This document shows positions 26,879 to 36,178 of a stretch of DNA of 64,000 nucleotides, piece after piece. The position numbers and the translations under genes were made by a program. Origin of the DNA: Litchfieldia alkalitelluris (GTDB lineage: Bacteria > Bacillota > Bacilli > Bacillales > Bacillaceae_L); the NCBI RefSeq assembly GCF_002019645.1, contig NZ_KV917374.1, positions 4,796,369-4,860,368 of the forward strand, written 5' to 3'. Positions within the stretch are counted from its first letter, which is position 1, and every line of letters begins with the position of its first letter. Below the pieces are notes generated by a model. That model made no database searches. It was not told the origin of the DNA and saw nothing but the letters and a program-made list of their open reading frames with translations.

Positions 26879-29629
26879 TTATTCTTTACCATCCATTTTC
26901 CAAGTACGTGAAACAGCGTAAAGTGTATTCTTACTCGCTCTTTGTAAGTTCTTAATAGTGTTAATTTGTGTAGCAGGGTCGTTTGCTGCGTCTAACCAAA
27001 TTTTACTGTTGTTTGCTCCCCCCATCCATATTGCCATAACATCTAGAGAAACGTCTCCACCTTCATAAAGCATTTGCATAGGGTTCATATGTTTATACAT
27101 ATGAGCATCAGTTACTACTAAACCTTTAAAGCCCCATTCATTTCTAAGAACTTGATTTAGTAGACCTTCATGTCCACCTGCCCATTTTAAACCAACGTAG
27201 TTGAACGAAGACATCACACCAAGACTGCCGCCTTCTTTAACAGCAATTTCAAACGGCTTAAGATAGATTTCTCGAATTGCCTGTTCATTAGACCAAGTAA
27301 AGAGTGTTGAGCGAACTCCATGTTCACGTTCATTTAAAGCAAAGTGTTTAATATAAGTGATTACACCCTTTTCAGTAGCTCCCTTTACCACTTGTGCGGC
27401 AATTTTACCAGAAAGCACGCCATCTTCACTATAATACTCGAAGTTTCTACCATTAAATGGTGTTCTATGAATATTCATTGCAGGAGCAAACCATCCACTA
27501 TATCCAAATGCTTGTGCTTCTGTTCCAACACTTGTTCCCATTAAAAACCCTGCATCAGGATTCCATGTAGAAGCAGTTACACCAGGAGATGGATACGTAA
27601 CACCTACTCCTTCAGTTCCCATAATAGGACCAGAGTATACGTTTGAAGCTATAGCCATCGTACCATCAGGTTGTAATGTTCTTGGTACTCCAAGTCTTTC
27701 AATCTCAAGCAGTTGATATGCACCTGTACCACTGACGTTAGTCAATTCTTCAAGTGTTAGTTGTGAAACAAATTCATCCCACTTTGGATCATTATAATCA
27801 ACATTCACCATATCTGAAAGCATAATTGGTTTTTCTAGTTCTTGTCCATATTTAGGCATATCGTCTGCAGTAAGACCTAAGTCTTTATCAGTTGGTACTT
27901 CATAAGTTATTGCATCAAGAGTTTCCTGTGTTGCGATATAGTCAGATTCTTGAGGTCCTGTAAATGCTCGACTATTTTGATTCCACTCTCTTGTTAAATA
28001 ATCATCAATATGATGTGCATCCTCAAATTGGTTAGTAGCAACTTGAAGATCTGTAGATCTACCTTCGTTATCAGCGTTATATACGATATTGTTGTCTAAA
28101 GTATATGTTTCTGAGTCAAGTTTTGTATGAGCATCATCCATAAGCATAACCTCATAGTCACCAGCTTCAAGAACATACGCCTTGTTTTCTTTATAATCGT
28201 AAGATGCCATGTCCTCTACATTAAATGTAAGAGAGTAAATTTCCGTTTCATTAGGCTGAATTTCGTTTGTCTTTTTAAATTCTACAAGGTTAACTGTTGA
28301 TTTTTCAATTGCACCCGTATATGGAGGATTATAATAAATCTGGATAGCATCCTTACCTGGCACATCTCCCGTGTTCTTAACAGCTACACGGACAGTAACC
28401 TCATCATTTTCTACATTCATTTCCACTATTTCCTTCTCAAAAGAAGTATAGCTTAGGCCATGACCAAAAGGAAATACAACTTCATCTTCATAATTGTAGC
28501 TTTCATCAGTAGCATGACGAGTTTCATAGAATTTATAACCTACATAAATTCCTTCATGCATCTGAGTAAAGTACCCTATATCTTCTTCTTTTTGTGTTAA
28601 AGGATTGACCGCTTTAGGTGCATTTGTATAGTGATTGAAGCCTTCTGCAAAGGTACCATCCTCTTCAAGTTTCATATAGTTTTGGGCTGCTGGCATACTT
28701 GTTACATCCGAAACCCATGTATCTACTAAGTGACCTGATGGATTTACCTTACCATTTAAAATTCTGGCTAAAGACTTTGTACCAGACTCCCCGGGGAATC
28801 CGATCCAGATAACACTTTTAATTGAAGGATATTCGTCTAAAAATCCTAGTTCCATTACATTAGTTGAATTAATGACTAAAACAACATTTTCAAAGTTCGA
28901 ACTAACAACATCAACCATATCTTTTTCTTCTGTTGTAAGTTGAAGGTCGTTCGGACTTAACTCTTGCATTTCTCCACCACCACGGCCAACTACAACCATC
29001 GCTGTGTCAGAGAAATCTTTTGCATGTTCAATAATCGTTTTTCCATCATTATATAATGATGTATCTTCATATGCGCTTTTAGGTACTTCAGGAAGGATAA
29101 GGTTTGTAGCTTCCCCTAAAATTTCAGAATCACTTCGATTTTTAGGTGCCGCTGTTTCTTCTATTGTAACCTTACCTTTTTTATAGAAATTATAATGAAG
29201 GTATAATAGGTCTTGATTTAATTCAAAGTTCCCATCACTACCTTGAAGAGCATCTTCAAGTTTAATTGCATTTGTAACATCAGTTGCTGTTGAACCACCT
29301 GAGTTAAATAAAGTTACGACAGATCTTGTTCCAAAAACGTTAATTTTCGCTTTTTCTTCTTCAGAAGTTGCGATTGGGAGGAAGTTGTCGTTGTTCTGCA
29401 TTAATACAAATCCCTCATCAGTAATCTTCTCTATTGTCTCTACAGCTGAAGAGTACGAAAGTTTTTGTTCTTCCGTATCACCCTTGAATTTTGCAATAAG
29501 CCAATAACCTGAAGACGTTATCACAAATCCGTATACAAGCACTCCTGCCACTAAAAGAAATAGTGCACTCAAGGAGATAAGTATATTTCTTTTTTTCTTA
29601 CTCATCTTTGTTTTTTCTGAATTCCCCAT
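26879..29629 (-). CDS. Membrane-anchored, circularly permuted GH3 enzyme
   Basis: 916 aa. One N-terminal helix (residues ~14-35, ILISLSALFLLVAGVLVYGF) with positive cytoplasmic flank and no signal-peptidase site, so the enzyme faces outward while anchored. Domain order is reversed for GH3: the α/β-sandwich region comes first (GFVLMQNNDNFLPI; GHGLSYTSFEKE begins the FnIII part). The TIM barrel comes last (GRNFEYYSEDG, KHFALNEREHG, nucleophile Asp ~841 in GLVVTDAHM). All usual GH3 motifs are present. Probably trims oligosaccharides at the cell surface. Start at 29629 follows AAAGAGGAAA. A weak cre-like site is at 29681. Confidence 0.88.
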   Translation of the reverse strand: MGNSEKTKMSKKKRNILISLSALFLLVAGVLVYGFVITSSGYWLIAKFKGDTEEQKLSYSSAVETIEKITDEGFVLMQNNDNFLPIATSEEEKAKINVFGTRSVVTLFNSGGSTATDVTNAIKLEDALQGSDGNFELNQDLLYLHYNFYKKGKVTIEETAAPKNRSDSEILGEATNLILPEVPKSAYEDTSLYNDGKTIIEHAKDFSDTAMVVVGRGGGEMQELSPNDLQLTTEEKDMVDVVSSNFENVVLVINSTNVMELGFLDEYPSIKSVIWIGFPGESGTKSLARILNGKVNPSGHLVDTWVSDVTSMPAAQNYMKLEEDGTFAEGFNHYTNAPKAVNPLTQKEEDIGYFTQMHEGIYVGYKFYETRHATDESYNYEDEVVFPFGHGLSYTSFEKEIVEMNVENDEVTVRVAVKNTGDVPGKDAIQIYYNPPYTGAIEKSTVNLVEFKKTNEIQPNETEIYSLTFNVEDMASYDYKENKAYVLEAGDYEVMLMDDAHTKLDSETYTLDNNIVYNADNEGRSTDLQVATNQFEDAHHIDDYLTREWNQNSRAFTGPQESDYIATQETLDAITYEVPTDKDLGLTADDMPKYGQELEKPIMLSDMVNVDYNDPKWDEFVSQLTLEELTNVSGTGAYQLLEIERLGVPRTLQPDGTMAIASNVYSGPIMGTEGVGVTYPSPGVTASTWNPDAGFLMGTSVGTEAQAFGYSGWFAPAMNIHRTPFNGRNFEYYSEDGVLSGKIAAQVVKGATEKGVITYIKHFALNEREHGVRSTLFTWSNEQAIREIYLKPFEIAVKEGGSLGVMSSFNYVGLKWAGGHEGLLNQVLRNEWGFKGLVVTDAHMYKHMNPMQMLYEGGDVSLDVMAIWMGGANNSKIWLDAANDPATQINTIKNLQRASKNTLYAVSRTWKMDGKE

Positions 29630-29680
29630 ATGATTTCCTCTTTCCTTTTTTCTCTATTGTTTTTCCAAATCTAAAGTTTA

Positions 29681-29694
29681 TGGTTTCGCTTTCA
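29681..29694 (-). promoter_or_regulatory. Weak cre-like site upstream of permuted GH3
   Basis: Minus strand TGAAAGCGAAACCA, 12 of 14 matches to the CcpA consensus, 52 bp before the start codon. Confidence 0.35.
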
Positions 29695-29838
29695 ATTACA
29701 ACTAAATTTTTTTAAGTGCCACTGTATTCCCTTTCAAAAATCCTGTACTACACGTCCTTCCTTTTGATTGTTTTTATCAAATCAGGTATTTGTTTTTTTA
29801 TCTTACATATTAAATCTACCGCATTTCGACAATAACAT

Positions 29839-29880
29839 CTATCAACCATAAGTTAGGGGGCGTAAACTTTTTGTTTATAG
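29839..29880. promoter_or_regulatory. G-centred palindrome, copy 1
   Basis: CTATCAACCATAAGTTA, GGGGG, then TAAACTTTTTGTTTATAG: an imperfect inverted repeat like the perfect one at 34888. Lies ~210 bp upstream of the permuted GH3. The remainder of 29630-30050 shows no gene. Confidence 0.5.
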
Positions 29881-30050
29881 CCTAAGAAGCTGAATATATA
29901 AAAGGCTAGTCCATTATAGGGAATGGCCAACTAAACCTATGTTCTTTCAGGTCGTATTGCAAAATAGTTCTCTTAATGAGTTAGTACTATCTCTCATTCA
30001 GTTTCTTTAAATCTTCCTTTAATTAACATAATATCTCGCGAAAGCATGAG

Positions 30051-30440
30051 TTAGATCTCACGCCATTGAAATGCCCCATTTTTAAGTCCGTGTATCAACA
30101 CTTCAGCTGTTCCCATATTAGTCGCTAATGGTATGTTATATACATCACATAAGCGGAGTAAGGCGATAATATCTGGTTCATGAGGCTGTGCAGTAAGTGG
30201 ATCTCTAAAGAAAATAACTAAATCCATTTCATTATCAGCAATCAAGGCTCCAATTTGCTGGTCTCCACCTAGAGGACCAGATTTAAAGCGGTGAATCGAT
30301 AGACCAGTAGAGTCCATAATTCTTTGACCTGTCGTGCCAGTGGCATATAGTTGATGATTGGACAATATCGGTTGATATGCTTTTGAAAAAGTAATTAAGT
30401 CCTGCTTTTTGTTATCATGTGCAATTAATGCGATCTTCAT
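30051..30440 (-). CDS. mgsA: Methylglyoxal synthase
   Basis: 129 aa, full family length. Converts dihydroxyacetone phosphate to methylglyoxal and phosphate. Conserved elements: [14 protein letters not shown] at the N-terminus, the phosphate loop ATGTTG, the [14 protein letters not shown] motif (catalytic Asp ~62 in GGD), and [14 protein letters not shown] with the catalytic His-Glu-Pro. It provides relief when sugar phosphates accumulate, which fits a locus devoted to glycoside breakdown. Downstream of, but separated by a terminator from, the GH3-GtrA-GT2 operon. Usually located near dapB in Bacillus, so its place here is atypical. Confidence 0.95.
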   Translation of the reverse strand: MKIALIAHDNKKQDLITFSKAYQPILSNHQLYATGTTGQRIMDSTGLSIHRFKSGPLGGDQQIGALIADNEMDLVIFFRDPLTAQPHEPDIIALLRLCDVYNIPLATNMGTAEVLIHGLKNGAFQWREI

Positions 30441-30510
30441 CTTAGAAACTCCCTTATATATATTTCTTTAAACATTTTTGGAATATTCAATTAAATACTT
30501 CGAAAAAAGA

Positions 30511-30540
30511 AGGTGCTTAAATCTCTTCATTTAGGCACCT
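30511..30540 (-). terminator. Terminator of GH3-GtrA-GT2 operon
   Basis: 12-bp stem AGGTGCTTAAAT/ATTTAGGCACCT (one mismatch), followed on the minus strand by TCTTTTTTC. Confidence 0.8.
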
Positions 30541-30610
30541 ATTGATATAGAGAAACTTATAGACTAATTTTTTTAAAAAGTAAAACCCTATGTTGGTATG
30601 TTGGTAAAGA

Positions 30611-31627
30611 TTAATTAAACCCTACTAATTTTTGTGTTATCTTATATGCACCAACAGAAACACTTCGCCCTGCACGTCCTGGTAAATTTATTAACCTTCC
30701 CATCATACCGTATCTGAGATCGTGGTATAACTCTAGATCTCTATTTTTAATATAGTTCCATAGCTCTTTTTTCTTTATAAGGTTTTCAGCAGTTCCAGAC
30801 CGTATCAGCAGAATAGCCGAAACGACTGTGACAATTTCCAAATGTCTAAGCATATAGTTACGAAGCTTTGGGCTTGTGATTGAATCTAAGTCTATATGAT
30901 CAATCATCATTTTGTTGACTTTAATCTGCTGGTCTATTCTTTTGATCATGATACTCTCTTGAACAGACTGATCTTCCCTACCTATAAAGTATCTATAAAA
31001 GTCAACGTTGATATAGATTATTTTCTTAACATGTTTAAATGGTGTATATACGTATAGATTATCAACATAAAAAGTATGTTTCGGAAGTTCGAGTCCACAC
31101 TCCCAGAGTAACTGAGTTCTATATATCACTGAATGCATTAAGAGATACTGTCCTCTGCGGAATTGCTTTATGTCATCCCAGGTAAAAATAGTCCCTTCAG
31201 GAAGCACATTATCGTATTTCATTACCTTTTTATAGGTTGAACCTTCTTTTTCATAAACGAAATTACTAATAATCATATCAACCGATTTTGATTCTACTAC
31301 TAATTCTTTTAATGTATTTAAGATTTTCAAATATGCTCTTATATCAACCCAATCATCGCTGTCGACTACCTTAAAGTAAAGTCCTGTAGCTTGACGGATC
31401 CCTGCATTCACTGCTTCTCCGTGCCCTCCATTTTCTTGGTGAATTGCCCTTACGATAGCCGGATATTTAGTTGCATACTCGTCTGCAATTTCCGCAGTCT
31501 TATCAACGGAGCCATCATTCACTATCAGTAACTCAACATCTTCCCCTCCTGGTAGTAGAGATTCAATGCAGTATCTCATATAATCCTGTGAATTATAACA
31601 AGGTATAACTACTGATAATAATTTCAT
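30611..31627 (-). CDS. Family 2 glycosyltransferase
   Basis: 338 aa. GT-A fold: VVIPCYNSQDYMRYCIESLL at the N-terminus, LLIVNDGSVDKTAEIA, NGGHGEAVNAGI, and the metal-binding DxD-type motif VVDSDDW near residue 92. No clear membrane helix, though the tail is basic. With the GtrA-like protein just upstream (12-nt gap) it resembles the GtrA/GtrB pairing in which a GT2 charges undecaprenyl phosphate and GtrA moves the product across the membrane; here the GT lacks GtrB's C-terminal helices, so this is inference. Last gene of a three-gene operon led by a GH3. Confidence 0.85.
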   Translation of the reverse strand: MKLLSVVIPCYNSQDYMRYCIESLLPGGEDVELLIVNDGSVDKTAEIADEYATKYPAIVRAIHQENGGHGEAVNAGIRQATGLYFKVVDSDDWVDIRAYLKILNTLKELVVESKSVDMIISNFVYEKEGSTYKKVMKYDNVLPEGTIFTWDDIKQFRRGQYLLMHSVIYRTQLLWECGLELPKHTFYVDNLYVYTPFKHVKKIIYINVDFYRYFIGREDQSVQESIMIKRIDQQIKVNKMMIDHIDLDSITSPKLRNYMLRHLEIVTVVSAILLIRSGTAENLIKKKELWNYIKNRDLELYHDLRYGMMGRLINLPGRAGRSVSVGAYKITQKLVGFN

Positions 31628-31638
31628 AGCACACTTCC

Positions 31639-32271
31639 TTACTTTTCCTGATTTAGTGGTACTTGTTTGAAGATAATTTTAAATATTGGGAAGAATACCC
31701 AGAACGAAATAGCACTGTTGATTATCATTGTAATAATATCTGCGGCTGTTTCTCCTAATGAACCCATTTCCCACGTGTTTATTAACAGGTTATAGATTGG
31801 CGCTTTATAAAAACCTTGTGCAGCAGCTGCACCAATTGTGATTACGATATAGGCAATAAAATACCAAAATGCAGCCTTCCAAATATTGCTGTTAGATTTA
31901 AATGTAATACTTCTTTGAGCAAAGAAGTTAAGAACCTGTGCAATCAGAATGGATAATTGAACCGCAAGGAAATACGCAAGTCCACCTCCACCACCCGAAG
32001 TAAGTCCACCTGCTGCATAATCAAACACATAGTAGGGTGTTCCATCAAAGTTTTGTCCTAAATGCAAAACCTGGAAGCTAGTGCTTACCAATGTTGTCTG
32101 TGCAAAAATACTCTTAAAAACTGGCATTAATATAACCTGTAATACTGTAATCCCATTACTTAGCATAAAAAACACTAGAAATTGTGCTGTATTCGGATGT
32201 TTTTCTTTGTATCTCCCCCAGAAGCCCCTTGGTCCTGCAGTCATTTTATTTTTATGATTAGCATTATCCAT
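31639..32271 (-). CDS. GtrA-like polytopic membrane protein
   Basis: 210 aa with four predicted membrane helices (around residues 28-48, 95-118, 130-155, 180-205). The motif ILIAQVLNFFAQRSITFK after helix 2 matches the GtrA family hallmark (N-[FY]-x(3)-R-x-[FW]-[TI]-F). An insertion rich in Gly (GGLTSGGGGGLAYF) sits before helix 2. GtrA proteins are thought to flip lipid-linked sugars. The start overlaps the upstream GH3 stop by 8 nt, so translation is coupled to that glycosidase. Confidence 0.75.
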   Translation of the reverse strand: MDNANHKNKMTAGPRGFWGRYKEKHPNTAQFLVFFMLSNGITVLQVILMPVFKSIFAQTTLVSTSFQVLHLGQNFDGTPYYVFDYAAGGLTSGGGGGLAYFLAVQLSILIAQVLNFFAQRSITFKSNSNIWKAAFWYFIAYIVITIGAAAAQGFYKAPIYNLLINTWEMGSLGETAADIITMIINSAISFWVFFPIFKIIFKQVPLNQEK

Positions 32272-34729
32272 TCTTCTGCTCCTTCATCGCCTGTGCTTGT
32301 GTTATATTTTGGGCTTTAACACCCTTCAACATTTTACTTCTTTCCTTTAGTACATGTCGGAGACCTTTAAAGAAGTGGCCGTTAACCATCATCAAGATAC
32401 CATCAAGCATTGGCATATTGATAACACCACCTGTCATCCTTGCGACACCCCTAAATGGCATATTATATATCGACATCATGATAATATTTGCCGTGGTTCT
32501 TTTCCCTATTTTCTTAAGGAACCAATAAGCAAATTTAATCGAATAAAACGTAAATCTAGCAAACGTTCCTTTTGCATACTGACACTGAGAAATCGTGTCA
32601 TTATAACCAAGTGGCTTAGAACGATCCCATTTAGAAACAGGTACTTTACGACCTAAAAGTTGTTCAAATTCATTTTGATCAATTGTGTTTGCTTTAGAGG
32701 CACTGTAATATGATGGTAGCTTCGCCTTATCATATGGAAGTGGTGCACCTGTTCCCTCAACAAACAGTGTATCTTCTAATTTGATATCCGCACTTGATGC
32801 TCCAATCATTAAGTTGTATTGGGCTTCTTCAATCTCCCATTGATTGGTCTTTACATTAAAATAACGGAACGTCTTATCATCAAAAGGTATGCTGACTGTT
32901 TTTGTTTCACCAGCTCCAATTAACACTTTAGCAAATCCTTTTAATTCTTTACTTGGTCTGAAAATATCATCTGATTTACAACCAACATATAGCTGAGCTA
33001 CTTCCATTCCAGCGACATCCCCAGTATTTGTAATACTAAAAGTTACAGCATCCTTACTTACTTGAAGGTTTGAATATTCAAAGGTTGTATAACTGAGTCC
33101 AAATCCAAATGGGAAGAGGACATTAACTTTAGCTGTGTCATAGTAGCGATAGCCAATATATACACCTTCTCTATACTCCACGCTAACTTCTTTACCGGGA
33201 AATTGGTGATAAGCAGGTGTATCCTCATAACGTATCGGATAGGTTTCTGATAGTTTACCAGAAGGATTTACAGCTCCTGTTAAGACTCTTAGGATCGCTT
33301 GTGCTCCAGCCTGACCACTTAGATATCCATGAACTAAGCCTTTTACTTTAGTAATCCAAGGCATTTCAACTGCAGCACCACATGAAAGAACTACCACAAT
33401 ATTCTGGTTAACTTCGTACAAAGCATTTAATAAATCGAGCTGATTTTCAGGTATTTTCATATTTTGTCGATCTAGACCTTCTGCTTCAGTTGCTTCATCT
33501 AATCCGATATATAATAGAACAACTTCCGCTTTTTTCGCTAAGGCACATGCTCTACTTATTTTGCCCTGACTTCTCTTACCATATCGCTCAAATCCTGGCT
33601 CAAACCCAATATTCACTAAACCTGAATCTTTCAGGCACTGTAATGTATTGTCCAGTTTTGTGGGGTTAACAATTGATGATCCTGCGCCTTGGTAACGCGC
33701 TTGTTGTGCAAATTCTCCAATTGTAGCTACCGTTACACCTTTTTTAAGTGGTAATATATTTCCTTCATTCTTAAGAAGGACAATGGATTCTTCGGCAACC
33801 TCTTGTGCTACTTGATGGTGTTCTTCAACATTAAATTCTTGTTTATAACCGTTTTTGTATACATCCTCTGTTGTAAATATTAAATCTAACAACCTGTCTA
33901 CACATTCATCAAGAACTTCTTCTTTTATTTTCCCACTCTTAATGGCAGCAATAATTTCCTTATTTGTTTCACCGGCAGTTGTTGGCATCTCTAACTCATT
34001 ACCAGCTAAGAGTCCTGCTACACGATCGTTGCTTCCACCCCAATCTGTCACAACAACTCCTTCATAATTCCATTCATTTCGTAAAATATCACGCATAATA
34101 TGCATATTTTCATTCGTGTATTCACCATTCAACATATTGTAGGCAGACATCACTGTTTTTGTTTTGCCTTCTTTAATGGCAATCTCAAAAGCAGTTAGAT
34201 AAATTTCTCTAAGTGTTCTCTCATCCACTATCGTATCAATAGACATCCGTCTTTCTTCTTGATTATTAGCCGCAAAATGCTTTACGCACGCCGAAATTCC
34301 ATGTGATTGGATCCCTCTAATATAAGCGGCTGCCATTTTCCCTGCATGATAGGGATCTTCACTAAAATACTCAAAGTTTCTCCCACATAAAGGATCTCGC
34401 TTCATGTTAATACCAGGTCCTAGTAAAACATTTACTTTCTGTGCAACAGCTTCTTCACCAAGGTATTCTCCGATTTTTTTACCTAATTCCAGATTCCAGC
34501 TGTTTGCTACAGTAGCTGCCGTTGGGAAGCATGTAGCTGGAACACTAGCGTTAAGACCAAGATGATCTGCTGCTTCAGCTTGTTTTCTAATCCCATGTGG
34601 TCCATCTGCAAGAAAGATACTATTTATCCCTAAACGCTCAATATCTTGAGTTTGCCAGAAATCTTTCCCCGACATCAAAGACGCTTTCTCTTCTAAAGTC
34701 ATATTTTTTATTATTTCAATATATTTCAT
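32264..34729 (-). CDS. GH3 β-glucosidase-like enzyme (paralogue B)
   Basis: 821 aa starting [20 protein letters not shown] (RBS AAAGAGG upstream). Very close to the GH3 at 22367 over its full length, including the C-terminal tail with NMPMLDGILMMVNGHFFKG. Nucleophile Asp in GVVVTDWGGSND, acid/base Glu in EATEAEGLDRQNM. No signal peptide: cytoplasmic. It leads an operon with the GtrA-like and GT2 genes, unusual company for a hydrolase. The two paralogues are separated by a permuted GH3 and IS1182, consistent with an old segmental duplication. Confidence 0.92.
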   Translation of the reverse strand: MKYIEIIKNMTLEEKASLMSGKDFWQTQDIERLGINSIFLADGPHGIRKQAEAADHLGLNASVPATCFPTAATVANSWNLELGKKIGEYLGEEAVAQKVNVLLGPGINMKRDPLCGRNFEYFSEDPYHAGKMAAAYIRGIQSHGISACVKHFAANNQEERRMSIDTIVDERTLREIYLTAFEIAIKEGKTKTVMSAYNMLNGEYTNENMHIMRDILRNEWNYEGVVVTDWGGSNDRVAGLLAGNELEMPTTAGETNKEIIAAIKSGKIKEEVLDECVDRLLDLIFTTEDVYKNGYKQEFNVEEHHQVAQEVAEESIVLLKNEGNILPLKKGVTVATIGEFAQQARYQGAGSSIVNPTKLDNTLQCLKDSGLVNIGFEPGFERYGKRSQGKISRACALAKKAEVVLLYIGLDEATEAEGLDRQNMKIPENQLDLLNALYEVNQNIVVVLSCGAAVEMPWITKVKGLVHGYLSGQAGAQAILRVLTGAVNPSGKLSETYPIRYEDTPAYHQFPGKEVSVEYREGVYIGYRYYDTAKVNVLFPFGFGLSYTTFEYSNLQVSKDAVTFSITNTGDVAGMEVAQLYVGCKSDDIFRPSKELKGFAKVLIGAGETKTVSIPFDDKTFRYFNVKTNQWEIEEAQYNLMIGASSADIKLEDTLFVEGTGAPLPYDKAKLPSYYSASKANTIDQNEFEQLLGRKVPVSKWDRSKPLGYNDTISQCQYAKGTFARFTFYSIKFAYWFLKKIGKRTTANIIMMSIYNMPFRGVARMTGGVINMPMLDGILMMVNGHFFKGLRHVLKERSKMLKGVKAQNITQAQAMKEQKNG

Positions 34730-34887
34730 TTTTTTATTACCTCTTTTTTAATCGGTATATAATGAGTAGAACCGATACATATTTTGTTGTTTATTCCTTA
34801 AAATAAAATGCTTTCATTTTTATTTTTGGCTATTTGATAAGGTTTTCATGATCTATTTAAACTTAACGTATTTATTCGCAAATGACT

Positions 34888-34925
34888 ATCAACCAAAAGT
34901 TTAATGGGGGTAACTTTTGGTTGAT
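34888..34925. promoter_or_regulatory. Perfect G-centred palindrome upstream of GH3 B
   Basis: ATCAACCAAAAGTT (34888-34901) and AACTTTTGGTTGAT (34912-34925) flank TAATGGGGGT. 14-bp perfect arms; a variant lies at 29839 upstream of another GH3. No T-run follows. Likely a protein-binding operator. Confidence 0.6.
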
Positions 34926-34936
34926 TACATAAAAAA

Positions 34937-34976
34937 ATGTCGATTTGATAGCGCTTTTGGCATATCAAATCGACAT
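34937..34976 (-). terminator. Terminator overlapping the LysR stop codon
   Basis: ATGTCGATTTGATA/TATCAAATCGACAT, perfect 14-bp stem; on the minus strand it is followed by a run of seven T. The right arm overlaps the last codons of the LysR gene. Confidence 0.85.
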
Positions 34977-35846
34977 CAACTTTTCTTTTATATAACTCTT
35001 AAATAACCCTAAAGCCTTAGACTGAATACCACCTTTTCTAAAAACAAGGTAAACATTTTGTGGTATTTTTTCCTTTAAACGTAAAACTTTTAAATGCTCA
35101 TTCTGAAATTCTTTTTCAACGAAATCGACTGAGATACCTACAACTCCACTCATTTCACATAATCTATGTGCAGACATTATATTACTATATTCGTGAACAA
35201 CATTAGCTGTAAATCCAACTTCCAAACATTTGACCAAAAAACTATGTTCTTTCCCTTTTTCGACAGACCTTATTACGATTGATTCGTTTTCGATCTCTGA
35301 TACTGAAATCTCATCTTTAGCCGCTAATGGATGTTTGTTAGCAACGACAACAACCACTTCTCCATGTGCGATTAGTTCATATTCACAGTTGTCTAATTCA
35401 TTATTACCTGTAACGATCCCTACATCTACTTCTTCTTGGACTAGCTTACCTACAGGATGCTCATCCGGGAGCTCTCTAAGCTTAAGTTGTATATCAGAAT
35501 TAAATTCAGTAAACTTAAATAAATAATCAACAGGAAAGATGGATGTTGTAGAATCTGTAACCACAACACTTAGGACACCCTTCCTCCCACTTAATATTCT
35601 AATTTCTTTTTTTATATCTTCCATGAGATAGATGATGTGTCTTGCTCTGGCGTGTAACAACTCGCCAGCTTCTGTTGCCTCCATACCACGTGGACCTCTA
35701 TAGAATAACTCTGTCTCTAACTCCAGTTCTAGTTGTTTTATGGTTTTACTAATTCCTTGTGGAGTGATATATAAGTCCTTCGCCGCAGCTGTGACACTTT
35801 TTTTCTCATATACTTTTATGAAATAATCCAAAGCTTCTGTATTCAT
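34965..35846 (-). CDS. LysR family regulator
   Basis: 293 aa. N-terminal LysR winged helix (EALDYFIKVYEKKSVTAAAK, TPQGISKTIKQLELELETEL), then the periplasmic-binding-like effector domain with GVLSVVVTDSTTSIFP and a V.VGIVTG motif. RBS AAAGGAAC upstream. An inverted repeat TTCGTT/AACGAA at 35857-35872 directly upstream is a candidate autoregulatory site. No divergent target survives: the neighbouring region holds only a decayed UDP-galactopyranose mutase. Region 35847-36178 contains no other gene. Confidence 0.88.
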   Translation of the reverse strand: MNTEALDYFIKVYEKKSVTAAAKDLYITPQGISKTIKQLELELETELFYRGPRGMEATEAGELLHARARHIIYLMEDIKKEIRILSGRKGVLSVVVTDSTTSIFPVDYLFKFTEFNSDIQLKLRELPDEHPVGKLVQEEVDVGIVTGNNELDNCEYELIAHGEVVVVVANKHPLAAKDEISVSEIENESIVIRSVEKGKEHSFLVKCLEVGFTANVVHEYSNIMSAHRLCEMSGVVGISVDFVEKEFQNEHLKVLRLKEKIPQNVYLVFRKGGIQSKALGLFKSYIKEKLMSI

Positions 35847-36178
35847 TTTTGTTCCTTTCGTTTGTTAACGAACCAAATAATATTGTTAGTATAGCATATT
35901 TTATTTTATAGCATTCTTATTTTGCAACTAGTTCCTAAATGTTTTCTCGCAAATTAGATACTTGTTTTCCATAAAGTTTTGAACGTTCCAAATGGATATT
36001 TGAAGTACTACTATGGTTTTTATTAGAGTAATCGAGTTACTAAAACACTTTTAATATGGAAAAATAATGACGAATATGTTAAATCATTTATAGTTCTTTA
36101 ATATTAATGATTATTTTCGAGGAGAATTTCCAGAGATTACAAAAAAACAGTTCATAACGGACAGTCAAGGAGACTAAC

